64,000 nucleotides of DNA from Clitopilus passeckerianus (lineage: Eukaryota; Basidiomycota; Agaricomycetes; Agaricales; Entolomataceae), in assembly GCA_944990035.1 (NCBI GenBank), contig CALYLX010000126.1, positions 2,604,001 to 2,668,000 on the forward strand, given 5' to 3'. Position 1 is the first letter of the stretch; every line of letters begins with the position of its first letter. Below, in pieces: positions 20,570 to 32,276 of the stretch. A program made the position numbers and the translations under genes. A model generated the notes under the pieces. The model was not told the DNA's origin. It made no database searches and saw only the letters and a list, made by a program, of their open reading frames with translations.

Positions 20570-22090
20570 TTATGCTATATCTGTGTCAACAACGTTCATA
20601 AAATCAGCGATAACTCTAGGGGTTAGACCCGTGCAATTAACCAACGCGAGGACATCGATTTCATGGCCCACGTCCATCCTTATCTCGAGGAACTGAAGTA
20701 GTCGGTGTCGGTCAAAAGTTCGGTCCGAACGCCGGTTCTCAATACACGCTGCATATTCCTCTCTCACAAGAATCGACTTGCATGCCTCCGGGGTGCAGGA
20801 AGGGCTCTTATAAAGGGAATACGAGTATGGAAAGTCGCAATCATTGGCAATTATAGTTTGCAACGATCGGAAGTGGCTTTGAGTGTCGCGGGCGATCTCA
20901 ACGTACAGCCTTTGCGCTTCCCAATCTTGGTGTCCAAGGGAGATGTCCAGGAGGCCAAAGTCGACGCCCAAAAGGTGTAGTTTTCTAAGCGACGTGAGGC
21001 GCGCGAGGCCTCTCCAAAGACCCAGATCTAGACGACGTGTATCGATAATGGCGTCCTGTACATGATCCAGGTGAAAGACCGAAAGGAGGGAGTCGATTTC
21101 GTCGGAAGAGAAATCGCTATTCAGCGTGAAAGTGGGTGGGGAACCGGTTGAAATCTGTTCTTCGTGACTCTTGGGATCGCTCCAGAGAGAGATGGAAGTG
21201 CGTCTCGTATCCGCATCCCGAAGGATTTCTAAGGATTTTGGGGCTTCCATCCGAGCGTTCATGACTCGAATCAGATCTTCACACTCGGGGTGGTACGAAG
21301 CAGAAGTGCGCTCAGAGTAGGAGAGCCTGAAATGGGACCTGACGGGAAAGGAGACGTGTTTGACAAAAATCGTGGCGAGAATGTATGATGTCTCCAGTGT
21401 GACCTCCTTCAGTAATGAGCATCGTACAGGGGTCGTATTTCTCGCTGACCATGCCATGTCTCGACCCGAAATAGGTTTGAAGACACGTCCGAGGTAGAGC
21501 TCTCGGAGGAGAGGCATGAACGATAGAAGGGGTATAAGGGCGGGGATTGCGACCTGAACAGTCGACAGATCAGCTTCTAACTCTATTCTGAGGTAGGAAA
21601 GTTTCGAGAAGAATGGGTTTATGCAATTTGAAGTCCATAGGAAGTTGCAGTTCTGTAGCCGGACTGTTGGAGCTCTGATGACAATGTCTCGACAAAAGTC
21701 GCGGTTAAGGAACTGGGGCCGGGGGGTTCGGAGCTGGACGACCAACTGCGCATCCTGGCTTCGCTTGATCATATCCAAGGCACAATGGTAGTTACGGAAG
21801 TTTGGAATAGTCCAGAGGATTGAGTGGCCTAAAGCAAGCACCCGCCAATAAGAACATACATGCGTGGTTTCAAAGATCCATGCGTGGGGTTGGCGTCCGG
21901 GCGTGGGTTTGAGTTCGAACCTGTCATCATCAAAAGCAAGAAGCTCGAAGATACAGCACAGTATCTTCGGAGGAAGCTGAGAGACGAGGCAGCGGATGCT
22001 ACAATAGGGCTTGGAATCGTAGGTTTGCCCGTCATGGTTTGCTAGTACATCCTGAGGTCTCCAGACACGATTGTCAAGAATCTTCATCAT
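20570..22090 (-). CDS. F-box protein, LRR-like body (tandem copy 1)
   Basis: Single open frame of 506 residues. The F-box is near residues 36-85 (LVSQLPPKILCCIFELLAFDD, then WIFETTHVCSYWRVLALGH and LWTIPNF). The W/C-containing second half is the agaricomycete F-box style. The rest consists of leucine-rich strand-helix repeats without a catalytic motif (LRELYLGRVF, SLRKLHLLGVDFG). F-box proteins of this kind connect substrates to an SCF ubiquitin ligase through Skp1; the substrate is unknown. The C-terminus TFDRHRLLQFLEIRMDVG is shared with the neighbouring copy. No intron is needed. Confidence 0.78.
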   Translation of the reverse strand: MMKILDNRVWRPQDVLANHDGQTYDSKPYCSIRCLVSQLPPKILCCIFELLAFDDDRFELKPTPGRQPHAWIFETTHVCSYWRVLALGHSILWTIPNFRNYHCALDMIKRSQDAQLVVQLRTPRPQFLNRDFCRDIVIRAPTVRLQNCNFLWTSNCINPFFSKLSYLRIELEADLSTVQVAIPALIPLLSFMPLLRELYLGRVFKPISGRDMAWSARNTTPVRCSLLKEVTLETSYILATIFVKHVSFPVRSHFRLSYSERTSASYHPECEDLIRVMNARMEAPKSLEILRDADTRRTSISLWSDPKSHEEQISTGSPPTFTLNSDFSSDEIDSLLSVFHLDHVQDAIIDTRRLDLGLWRGLARLTSLRKLHLLGVDFGLLDISLGHQDWEAQRLYVEIARDTQSHFRSLQTIIANDCDFPYSYSLYKSPSCTPEACKSILVREEYAACIENRRSDRTFDRHRLLQFLEIRMDVGHEIDVLALVNCTGLTPRVIADFMNVVDTDIA

Positions 22091-22653
22091 GTGCCACTGG
22101 TAGCCGGACGTTCAAGATCTCTATTGATTCACTGTGGGCTGTTTAGATCTGATAATTTGTACAAGTCGGAAGCGACTTGCTCTAGGGAAGGATGTCATAC
22201 ATGTCATGGCTGGCTAGGATCGCATGGGTCTTGTGAGTGGACTAACCTTCTTCGCAGGCCACTAAGCTTCGCGCAACAGAGGGGGCCAATTTCGTGCTTT
22301 CGCTACAACGGTTGAATAGAACTTCACTTGGTAGTCTGGGTTTAAAGGTGACTTGGGCACGAACTTCGTGTCACGGTCTATGAGCGCTAGTTTGAAGTGT
22401 GAGCAGTGACACTAATTAGCATTACTGTAAATGGTAATGGTAAACCATTGGTCTTGTCACAGGCCCGCAGTTGATGTGCCATGAGGCATGATCAAGATTT
22501 CCCTAGCGTTCCCACCCCCAGGTCGTCACCCCTCTGCTCGTGTGACGGAACCCATAGCACAGTGGCTTGACTAAACCAACCTTAGAGGTTTGAAGGGCCT
22601 CGTGCGGGGTTCAAGGGAGTTCAAGGCGGTCAAGGCTAGCTCTGTATATTGCA
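22091..22653. other. Spacer between tandem F-box genes
   Basis: Promoter side of F-box copy 1 and 3' side of copy 2. No other coding signal seen. Confidence 0.4.
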
Positions 22654-24033
22654 TTAGATATCTTTATATACGTGAGATAAAGTTTGAACAATTTCTGTGT
22701 GAACGACCTTCCAAAAGTCCTCTATGACTTGATTGGTCAAGCCCGGGCAATCGTGCAGCACAAGCCCATCGAATTCGAATCCCGTGTCCTTCCTAATCTC
22801 AAGGAATTGAAGTAGTCGGTGCCGATCGAAAGTTTAGTCCTGAAGCCGTTGATTGACACAGGATGCATATTTCTCTCTGGGAATAAATGACTTCGAGGCT
22901 GGCGGAGAGTCTGCACAGAGGGAATGGCACGGGGGAAATTTGTAGCCATTTGCACGGATCGTTGATAAGGACTGGAAGTAGCTTTGGTCGTCGTCTGCAA
23001 TCTCGAGAAGGAGAGTTTCGATTTGGTCTAGATGGAAGATAGGGAGGAGGGAACCGATGGTTTTCAGGCTGAAACCACTAGCGAGACTGAAGTTTGGAGG
23101 GGTACAAATCCTGAAATACCCATCGTTATGGGTGTGAGGCTCTGTCCAAAGGCCAATGGAAGTACGACCGGTCCCTGCATTCCTAATTATTGCTAGGCAA
23201 CGTGATGATGCTAAAGTCTCGATCCGAGTATCCAACAGGCGTACCATTTCTACGCATGCATCGATAGTGCTAGGAGGGGTGGTCTTTGAAGTATCCGAGA
23301 ACTGGAAGCGAACCCTGGGAGGGAAGGAAAGGTGTTTGATCAGTACCATGCCGTGGTTGTAAGACGTTACTAAAGTGAGCTCCTTTAGGTTGAGCATTTG
23401 CACTCGGACTTTGCTTGCTTCTGACCACATTAAATCCTGCCTAGATAGATGGAAGAATACTCGTCCGAGGTAGAGCTCTGCTAGGTGAGGTAACAGCGAT
23501 AGGAGGGGTAGGAGGGTAATGATTGGAACCTGAGAGCGCTCTTCGGCCCTCCACCACCATGGCTCATCTAAAAGCTCTATGCTGAGCGAGGATAATTTGG
23601 AGAAATGCTCTACAAAGCTTCGATTCCACCGGAAGTTGAGGTTCCGTAGCCAGATTCTTTCAACTCTTGAGCCCATAATCCGGGAGAACTCGTTTCTGAC
23701 CAATCTAGACGTAGGTCGCTTGGCCTGGAGTTGAATGGTCAAAGGTCGGCCACGATTGCGCTGAATAATTGCAATGGCGCAAGCGGGGTTACGAAAGTTT
23801 GGGATGGACCACAGGATTGGATGGTCCAAAGCAAGGTCTCGCCAGTAGGAGCATATGTGGATGATCTCAAAGATCCAGGCGTAAGGCTTCCTGTTCGATG
23901 AAGAATCGAACTGTTTCTCGTCAAGAGCGAGAAATTCAAAGATAAGGAGCATTAACTCGACGGGAAGCTGCGAGATGAGGTTGGCAGCTCGGTAGGGAGG
24001 CCTTGAATCCTTTGTTGGCGACACGACTGGCAT
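22654..24033 (-). pseudogene. F-box protein (tandem copy 2) with premature stop and internal loss
   Basis: The main frame gives 399 residues from MPVVSPTKDSRPP. The F-box is LISQLPVELMLLIFEFLALDE and IFEIIHICSYWRDLALDH, followed by LRR-like repeats parallel to copy 1 (LAELYLGRVFFHL). A TAA at 22834-22836 ends it, but the same frame stays open for 59 more codons to 22654. It there reproduces the conserved C-terminus (TFDRHRLLQFLEIRKDTG, LHDCPGLTNQVIEDF). About 45 residues present in copy 1 are missing between FHLDQIETLLL and EIADDDQSYFQSL. Both changes point to a decaying copy, although a truncated protein could still be made. Introns could not explain the TAA. Confidence 0.7.
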
Positions 24034-24526
24034 GTTGCGATTCGCTTCCTAAGACTTCCATTCCCGACTGTCCAGAGTGTTAGTATTGTGTTGAGGAATT
24101 CCAAACCCTCGAAGTCGTCTTCGATTCTGGCTTTCTTCAATATCCCAGCTTCTAGAACCAACAGGACGAGCTTCAGGTTCTCTAAGGAGGTATTAGTATT
24201 CGCACACAGTAAACATACGTTCAGCCTATTGCGCGAACCTTCTTCGTCATTGATTATCATGGAAATGACAAGTAATACTCAGAAACCAAGAGTAGTTCGA
24301 ATAGGTAGGTACTGTCAAAACCAAACAGCTGATACTAGCCGATCGACATGGCCTCTTGTGACACAGCCGGCCCTAAATCAATAAAAGGGGCTTCGAGCTT
24401 GGTAAAACTAACACCAATAGAAGAAATCCGGCCCGATGAAATAATTCGAGCCTTCAATGAAGGACTGCATTGAGTTTTGATTTAGCCATGCAACATTCGG
24501 GGCGACCCAACAAAAAAACATTGTAA
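24034..24526. other. Intergenic
   Basis: Promoter side of F-box copy 2 and 3' side of the glyoxalase-like gene. No further gene seen. Confidence 0.4.
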
Positions 24527-25674
24527 TCATTCCAGAACCCAACGAATCCTACCAAACGGCGTTTTCTCCACACCCTCCTTGCCTCCCTTCTTCACTTTGA
24601 ATGCCACTTCATAAATTCCGACTTTGAATTCTTCTCCCTCCACCTCCTCCAACCAAGCTCTCTGGGCTTCGTCCTTGGGCAAACTCAGGACGAGATTTGG
24701 CCCATTCAGAGCTTGATGAACCGTGTTGAGTGACCAAGTAATCGAGGTTTCTGACCAAGAGGTGGGTACCGTGCCGATGACCGAGGTGAGCTTCGCAGAG
24801 AGTGTCTCGAGAGAAGCCGATGAGGGCGAGAGGAGAAGGATATGGAATATCCTGATTGCTTGGGACGGATGCGTTGTGTTTTCTGGTGTTGTAGGAACCT
24901 TCGTAGGCAGTGATAGTTAGTGAGCTAGAACATGTGTGATGATGGAATCAAACTTACCCTCCATTCTCTAGGAGTAACATCTCCACAGTAGAAGGGTAGA
25001 ACACCTCCTTCGTCTGCGGAGGCAGGAGATGTTATAACCCACTTCAACAATCTGCCATCCGGTCTCTGTCTCCCTCCCTCGACTTCGGTTTTGTAAAGCC
25101 CGTTGGAGTTGCCTTGTTTCCTTGCACGTTCGTTGATGGTCTCCGAGATTCGTTTCTCGCCTCCTGCAATCGCGCCAATGAGTACTCAGCCAACCCTGAT
25201 AATCGGGAATAGGCAAAATTTCTTCACCTGGACGAGGAAATAGCACACCGTTGCCCAGGAAAGCAAAGTCGATCCAGCCAGGAGACTTTTTTGCCCAATT
25301 GTGGGACTCTCGACGTTCTCTCTCTGGAGAGCCTGGAGGGTAGGAGGAGGCAGGATTTGTGAAGGAGAGTAACTCGAGATATACGCCATCTCCCAAAAGC
25401 TGATTTACTAGTTAGCATCATCCTTTGGGAGTGATAAAGGTTGAGGTACCCACCACAAGGCTGTTGGCTGTCAGTCCATCGGTATGAGTGCCTCCCTGGA
25501 TAACTCTAAACAATAGCGTCAGTTTCATGTTGCCGATCGAGAGAATTGCGAAAGTGCGTACGTGAAGCCCAGATCTCGGAATTGTTGGGCAGTCTCTTCA
25601 ACCGAACCGGGAGGTGTAAGATGAACGATGTGGTCAAGGACTTTGGTGTTGGGCGTCTTCAAGGCGGATGCCAT
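24527..25674 (-). CDS. Glyoxalase-like (VOC superfamily) protein
   Basis: Five exons join on the minus strand. Exon 1 is MASALKTPNTKVLDHIVHLT with the metal-site-like LDHIVHL and ends at RDLGFT. Exon 2 (VIQGGTHTDGLTANSLV) and exon 3 (LLGDGVYLELLSFTNPAS) give the characteristic GGTH and GDGxYLELISF segments of the Glyoxalase_3 type (PF13468). Exon 4 continues after a gtgaag intron with EKRISETINERARKQG, and later FYCGDVTPREWRVP. The last exon ends in GRIRWVLE and TGA at 24527. Such proteins bind a metal at paired beta-alpha-beta units; the reaction in fungi is not established. The start is the ATG at 25674, the first Met before the conserved LDHIVHL. It appears intact. Exon borders are good but not proven. 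Confidence 0.75.
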
Positions 25675-27892
25675 GTTGCGCTGTCTATTCCCTGTCAAGC
25701 TATCGTTGTCAAGAAGTCTTGCTTGCGAGCACGGAATAAAGCAAGAGATCGTGGGCGATCCGGCCAAGTTATTCGTCAAGGGCTATCCCGGTCTTCAGAT
25801 GGTGGCCAGAAAGCAACCAGGAGGCAATCAGTGGGGTACCAGTTGCCTTCTGCGACAATATAAGTGAATGTAGACGCCATGGATGTGACCAGTTACGCCA
25901 TTTGGTACGATATGACCAACAATCAGGTTGAATCTGCCTCGAGGCAGGTTTAAGGTCAGCGAAGCACTGCGACAGTTGGCGAGGCCCCGGGAGGTCTTTG
26001 CTTCTTGTCCTCGGTAGATTCACCTTTGTACAACGATCTTCGGGCGTTTCTTAATTGGTAGCCGGGAAATCAGGGCATCGTCCACAAACGACGGGGCTTT
26101 AATGTTTTTGACCGTCACGAAGGCTGTCGAAGAAACAATAGTCTTCTAGGTACTGAAGCTGCTATATTAGTCGACATTAGAGGCTCTTGAGGGGCGAATT
26201 AGTCGTATTTTCGCGAGGCTCGCTGTTCAGATCGTCCTGGTGCTCTCCGAGTGAATGGTGGAGGTACTAGTCATCAGGGAAACGGAACGAGTGTGATATA
26301 GCCAGATGCGAGTCACGAAGCCGAAATCAGATTAGCTGGCGTTATAACGGATTATAATGGGTTATGACCATGGGATCATCTCCAGAGCTCCTTCTGATCT
26401 TTCCAAAACTTAGATTACTGATGTCAGCCGCCATTTCAGATCATAGGAGGATCATGTTCAATTGCGAAGGCTAGATCATCATTTTTATCCCCTTCAACGC
26501 CAACATCTTCTGGAAACCTGATCCCCTCTTCTTAGAAGGCTCTTAGCGAACAGAACTGTATATGATCATACTGTAGGAAAGTGTAACCGGATTCACGATG
26601 CGGCGCACAATAATTTACGTCGATTCTTACTTGTTACTATGGCTGCAATGCCTTGTACCCGCCTTGAAATCCCTCGAGCTAGATCCGTCCCAAACGTTGT
26701 CTCGATTGCCTTCGTTCTCGGCGCCAGAACACCCAACGCCAATGGGTGCTGATGGGTCTACTTTGTTGTCTCCCTCCACTCTTCGGGTCCGTCAAAGCTT
26801 CTACTCCAATGGGTCCAATGGAGACATAATGGTGGGGCTTCTGCTCCGCTGAATTGAATTCGACCTAGCAACGAGAGCCATGAGGTCAGTCAGTTCAAAC
26901 TCGATATTTTGCCTAAGTTCATTGAAGCTCCGCTCAGAACCTGTTATATAGGTTGGGCTCCTCTTCTCGGCGTGTAGGCCCAAGTTCCTTGTCAACCTTC
27001 GTCTCTAGCCGCCTGAAGTATCTAGGGGCGCTTCTATCCGCGTTGGAGATCTCTTTCATACACCCATAGGAAGTAAGTTTTGATGCACGACTGGCTTTGA
27101 GTTATCTTGTTGACGAAGCTCACTAAGTGGTGAATGGAAGTGGTCTTGGAGGCATCTAGTGGTATTGGAGCAAAGGTAGCTAAGGTGAGTAAAATTTAAA
27201 TCTATCCTACATGCACGCAACTGAATCGAGAACATATCTAGATCACCTCCTCAAGTGCTGCCTTTGCATAGCTTCTCTAATTCTCCTGACGCCGGCGCAT
27301 CGGGACCTGCGTTTCAGTAGTCAGGCGTATATAGAATATCCTTCTGTCTTATGTAGCATAGTGCGAAATAAATATCACATTTTCCACCCATCTACATCCG
27401 TCGGAATGAGCCACCTGCCTGAACTAGTACTAACCGGCCCCGGCCACGCATGTCGTGAATGATTATTTGCTAAGCGTCATTTGGCAGGATCATAACGGGT
27501 TGAAATCCCCCATCACATGGACAACATATCTGACTGTCGTCTGCCATCGTATGGATTAGAAGGGATTATGAACTATTTATATTTTATCAGAGATGATGAT
27601 GTGAACACAATCTTTCGTTATTTTCGGTCCGAATTGCTTGCACATCTGAGAACCGTCCGGGGTCACAACCATGTCCATAATATTTCATGGATAGGGTCTG
27701 CATTACGTGGATTGTAACAGGTTGTAACGCTAAACCGGACTCATTCCGTTTCCCTGATGTACTAGAGCGCCTCCGGCACCCGGCCCTAACGTACACCACG
27801 AGCACGTGACTCTTCCCCGACATGCTTGGCCGGGTGCAGCAGCTGCGTAACCTAATCCCGGCCGTACTCGAGGTTGTCTTCAAACCACAATC
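25675..27892. other. 2.2-kb intergenic stretch
   Basis: Only short frames without family features. Repeated short cat/gttataacgg-like words occur (around 26340, 27490 and 27715), but I could not define a repeat unit. The right end is the promoter of the carboxypeptidase gene. Confidence 0.4.
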
Positions 27893-29814
27893 ATGAAGAC
27901 AATTAGCCTAGTCCTTCTGTCATACCTTGCGGCTACAGCTCAGCCAGCGCTGGGAAGCCCGGCTTCGCCCCAGCAAGTGCCATTGACCTCCCCCTTCAAC
28001 TCGAAGTTGCCACTTGGAAGACCTGCCGGTTGGAGATGGCAACAGCAGATCCAAGACAGCGAGAAGCTTGCTGAACAATTCTTGGGCGATGCGAAGAAGG
28101 CTGTATTGAATGGCAAGAAGAACTTGGAGAAGTGGTGGCATCAGGGCAAAGAATACATCAAGGAGAATGGGTTGCTCTGTCAGTTGCTCTCCTTTCGTGG
28201 GGTTTCGACGTGATTCTGACCAAGTTTGTAGATGAAATCGTTTCTTCAAAGCCGTTTGAAGGCTATCAACTGAGGGTCACAGAACCTCAGCTATGTGATC
28301 CCTCTGTTAAGCAGGCTTCAGGTTATCTCGACATTGCCGATGATAAGCACCTGTTCTTCTGGTATGCGGTTGATATCTGGATGGATGCTAACTTCTGCTG
28401 ACATACTCGATTCTGCAAGGTTCTTTGAAGCTCGTAATAAACCTGCCGATGCTCCCGTACTTCTCTGGCTCAACGGAGGACCTGGCTGCTCGTCGTCAAC
28501 TGGACTCCTATTCGAGCTAGGCCCCTGTAACATCGCCAATGACGGCAAGAATACCACTTTCAATCCCCACTCATGGAACAATGATTTCAACATCATCTTC
28601 CTCGACCAACCTGTTAACGTTGGTTACTCTTACGCTGACAACGGCAACTCCGTCAACAATTCCCCCGCAGCAGGCGTCGACGTTCATGCATTCCTACAGC
28701 TCTTCTACAAGCGCTTCCCCCAATATGCGGATGCACCGTTCCACATTGCTGCTGAGAGTTACGGCGGCACATATGCTCCTAACTTCGCCAGCGTCATCCA
28801 CAAGGCCAATAAGAACCTTGCTCTAGCACCTGTTCCCGGAGTCAGGCATATCAACCTTGCATCCGTTGTTCTTGCCAATGGCTTGACGGACCCGTACATT
28901 CAGATGGCCTCAATCCCTGACTACGTCTGCGATGGGCCCTACCCCGTCTATCCCGACCCGAATGGGCCCCAATGCCAGGCGCTGAGGACGAAAGTTCCGA
29001 CATGCCAACGGTTGATCAAAGCCTGCTACAACTACGATTCCAAGTTCTCCTGTGTTCCTGCTCAACTCTACTGCAACACCCAGCTCATGGGTCCTCTTAT
29101 CCGTATGTCCATATTTCCTACCACTGACGCCGTTGCACGTATTCATCACTTCCTTTTTGCCTTTTCTAGAAACTGGTCTCAACCCCTACGACGTTCGCCG
29201 CAAATGCGACCGCTCCAAGGATGGCCAGCTCTGCTACCGCCAGATGGAGTGGATCGAAGTCTGGATGAACGATCCCAAGAACAAGGCTGCCCTCGGTGTT
29301 CCTCCTGCCATGGAGTTCCAGTCGTGCAACATGCAAGTCAACCAGGCCTTCACCATGGCTGGCGACGGCATGCACAACTCTGCCAAGCTCCTGACCGAAC
29401 TCGTCAATGAGGGCGTCAGGCTTCTGGTATATGCTGGTAACGCTGGTACGTCTCCCTAAAAATCCCTTAAAGCACCCTCTTAATCGTCTTTGTAGACATG
29501 ATGTGTAACTACCTCGGTAACGAACGATGGGTTGACGAACTCGAGTCCGTCTACAGTGGTGAGTTCAAGCGCAGGAAGTCGACCCCTTGGACCACCTCCG
29601 CCTCTGCCAAACAAGTGGGTGAGGTCAGGGTCGCCGGTGCTGGAGCCGGAAACGTCACTTTCGCCAACGTCTTCGAGGCGGGACATATGGTTCCTTACGA
29701 TCAGCCTGAGGCTGCTTTGGTGAGCACTTTGCTATGCATCGGAATTAATATGGTGCTAACGATGAGGGCTTCTAGGATTTGATCACGAAGTGGGTGCTCA
29801 ACAAGGAGTTCTGA
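27893..29814 (+). CDS. Serine carboxypeptidase, carboxypeptidase Y type (S10)
   Basis: Hydrolyses C-terminal residues of peptides, probably in the vacuole or outside the cell. It begins with a signal peptide (MKTISLVLLSYLAATAQPALG) and a pro-region with a helical stretch (KKAVLNGKKNLEKWWHQG). After short introns near 28172 and 28362 the mature enzyme reads YLDIADDKHLFFW-FFEARNKP, then LLWLNGGPGCSSSTGLLFELGPC. The catalytic serine is in AAESYGGTYAP, the catalytic Asp in YAGNAD (across an intron near 29443-29495), and the His in FEAGHMVPYDQPEAAL. Many cysteines match the S10 disulfides (YVCDGPYP, TCQRLIKACYNY). The stop is at 29812 after WVLNKEF. All three catalytic residues are present, and length is typical. 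Confidence 0.92.
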
Positions 29815-30743
29815 AGGGTCGAGTCAGGGGAACGGACAAATTATCGCACAATCTAACGATCTAGAGGGGGCTTTAAATGTGTTATTTATCCGGTTACCAC
29901 TGATCATCTACTTAGCATATCATTGTACGATTCAACGTTTATCTAACAGAGATCTTGCTTTGCACATCCCACCTTCGATTGGCGGAACGGTTTTTGGCGA
30001 TCTCCAGGTTCCTCCACGAAGGCCAAGGCGTTGGTTGATGGATTGCTTCTACAATAGCCGCCTTGTGGACAAACGGTGAAAGATAGGAGTCGGCCGATAT
30101 CATCAGCTTGTTCATCATGGATGTCGAATGTTCAATGTTTAAACCGTGATCATCAGCAATGATCTACAGAACACAATTGCCCGTAAAGACCTTGGCGCTC
30201 CCATCTGTACCTGCGGGTCCGGAGGGCATTGATACCCATAATCACGACAGTGAGTCACCGGACATTCGAGAATGCTTCCAGACGTCCATTCTTGACAGAT
30301 GTATATTGTGATTTGAGTGGGTAGGCTAATCTATGAGCATGAATACGAATGATACGTTACCAATGGACTAAAAGTACAAAGCAAGAGATGTGGGAATGCT
30401 ACAAGTGATGGAGTTGTTTCCGCGAACAAACGAAGGAAACGCTAGGGGAATGAGAAGGGAAGAGATGATAGAGGGAACGAAGGGTATATAATATTTACAG
30501 GTGAAGACGAAGAGGAGGCTGCGAAATGTCGTGAAAATGATATCTGTACAGGAGCATATGTATAGGAAAGGCATATTGTATTTCATGAGAGGTCATAAAG
30601 GAGTCAAAGTTCTTCAAACGACGGCCTTGGGTATCCAAGAAAGGAGGCCAGTTGACCGGGGTGGGCGAAATTGAATGGGATAAAAATAATACAAGAGAAG
30701 ACATGGTGGAAGAAAAGAAGTACGGGGGAGTGAAGCACCGAGA
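29815..30743. other. Convergent 3' spacer
   Basis: It lies between the 3' ends of the carboxypeptidase gene and the HMG-box gene. No coding signal recognised; it should hold both 3' UTRs. Confidence 0.45.
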
Positions 30744-32276
30744 TCAATATGTCGGCTGAACGAAATCCCCATGACCCATTTGTTGATCGAAGTTGTAGTC
30801 GAAATTCTGGAGAGCAAACATGTCTTCGGGGAAACTGGATGCGTAGGTTTCTTCGGAGGAAGAAATGAAAGGGGGGTAGAACATGTCGGTGGTGGGGCTT
30901 TCGACTGGGGTGGGGAGTTGGACAGAAGCGGTGTCGCTGCCCATAGACAGTGGCCAGAGGTCGCTGGAAGACCAGTTATTGAAGGACGATGAATATTTGG
31001 AGTCTCCGCTGGATTCAGGACCCTGTTGCGATGTGTAGTTGGGGTACTGTAGGGACTGCGTCTCGAACAAGGTGGACCCTGCCGGCGGAGTCCAGGTAGG
31101 AGGATGCTGAGAGTCGGAAAGTTGACCATTCCAGTTGGCCAACGTCGAAGATGACATCGTGAGTGTTGGGGAGATGTAATCCTTGGATGATGCTGCGATA
31201 GACAGGTTACTTGGCTCGCGGTAGAGCCGAGGAGCACAAAGGGCGCCGCTAAGTGGCTCCTCTGGAGTATAATAACCGTCAACGGTTTGCTGAATAGACA
31301 TGGTCAACAAATTCCGCCTAGAGATTGAAAAAATTGTACTAACATGCATGTAGCTTACGCCGTAACTCTGATCCTCCCAAGTCGGGGCGGACTCCATTTC
31401 GTTGATTGGAGATCGAATGGAAGGCCTTCCCATAACCGAACGAGACCTCTTCATGTTCAGTTTAGGTCCGTCTAAGAACTGAGGGTGTTGACCATAAGGA
31501 AAGCTAGGGACAGAGGCAGATCGGCGGCGACCAGCCTTCACAGAGGCCACGTCGCCGGAGGGAGGTACACAGGGTGAAGGGAGGAGGTTGAGTGAGAACT
31601 CTGGAGTTTCTGATGACAAAGGGTAGGATAAAGGGGAGGTGTAATCTGAGTCGTCTCCAAGAGTCGTCAGAGGGGGGCTGGGATGAGCCGATTCGAAGAA
31701 GTCTGAGGGAGGTTTGTTCAAGGAGAGGCTGCGTTTCTTTGAAGACTTTCGTTTGGCAGGTTTGAATCGATAGTTGGGGTACATTTTGGCATGCGCCTTC
31801 CTCTCGACATCCGCGAGGTCGATGTAATACTTCCTTTCGTCTTGAGTGAGTGCTTTCCACGCTTCAGCAGCCTTTTTCGACACTGTCTTATCTGCTGGGG
31901 CAACTCCGCGGAGACGACGAACCCGTTTCTTGTTTGGGTCACAGTTAAGTTTGGCGAAGTTGCAACGGAAGATGATGAAAGGGTTTCGAGGCCTTGCAAC
32001 CCATTCGGGGTCACGATGTTGGTTCGGCTCGTTCTTGGAAGGCGCGTCAGAGCATGATTTGACTAGTGCAGGAGGTGTAGCGGGGGGCGAGCCCTTGTCA
32101 TGGGGAGGGAAGTCGGAAATATGAGTCTGGTTGAGTGTCGTCACCAATGGTCGAAGGAGAGCAGCATCGAGGACGATGTCGTCTTCCCCTTTGACGGGAG
32201 ACCAGCCATAAACTTGCGACATTGAAGGAGTCATATTCTGGGAGGGTTGGAAAATATTGCCCGATAAAATACCCAT
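30744..32276 (-). CDS. HMG-box transcription factor (MATA-HMG type)
   Basis: 510 open codons. Residues about 93-175 form an HMG box of the fungal MATA type: VARPRNPFIIFRCNFAKLN, an inserted basic loop (NKKRVRRLRG), then VSKKAAEAWKALTQDERKYY and DVERKAHAKMYPNYRFKPA followed by a basic nuclear-localisation-like tail (KRKSSKKRS). The remainder is Ser/Pro rich and disordered, ending in an acidic/aromatic region (NFDYNFDQQMGHGDF) that could be an activation domain. A probable 69-nt intron (31358-31290, gtaagc to ttcag) lies in frame, so both spliced and unspliced forms stay open. Fungal relatives control mating, fruiting or metabolic genes; which applies here is unknown. The start MGILSGN is the first Met. 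Confidence 0.82.
   Translation of the reverse strand: MGILSGNIFQPSQNMTPSMSQVYGWSPVKGEDDIVLDAALLRPLVTTLNQTHISDFPPHDKGSPPATPPALVKSCSDAPSKNEPNQHRDPEWVARPRNPFIIFRCNFAKLNCDPNKKRVRRLRGVAPADKTVSKKAAEAWKALTQDERKYYIDLADVERKAHAKMYPNYRFKPAKRKSSKKRSLSLNKPPSDFFESAHPSPPLTTLGDDSDYTSPLSYPLSSETPEFSLNLLPSPCVPPSGDVASVKAGRRRSASVPSFPYGQHPQFLDGPKLNMKRSRSVMGRPSIRSPINEMESAPTWEDQSYGVSYMHVSTIFSISRRNLLTMSIQQTVDGYYTPEEPLSGALCAPRLYREPSNLSIAASSKDYISPTLTMSSSTLANWNGQLSDSQHPPTWTPPAGSTLFETQSLQYPNYTSQQGPESSGDSKYSSSFNNWSSSDLWPLSMGSDTASVQLPTPVESPTTDMFYPPFISSSEETYASSFPEDMFALQNFDYNFDQQMGHGDFVQPTY

Noticed and set aside
26300..27720. Transposon remnant from repeated gttataacgg/gttgtaacg words
   Set aside because: The words are short, not arranged as terminal repeats, and no transposase-like frame lies between them.
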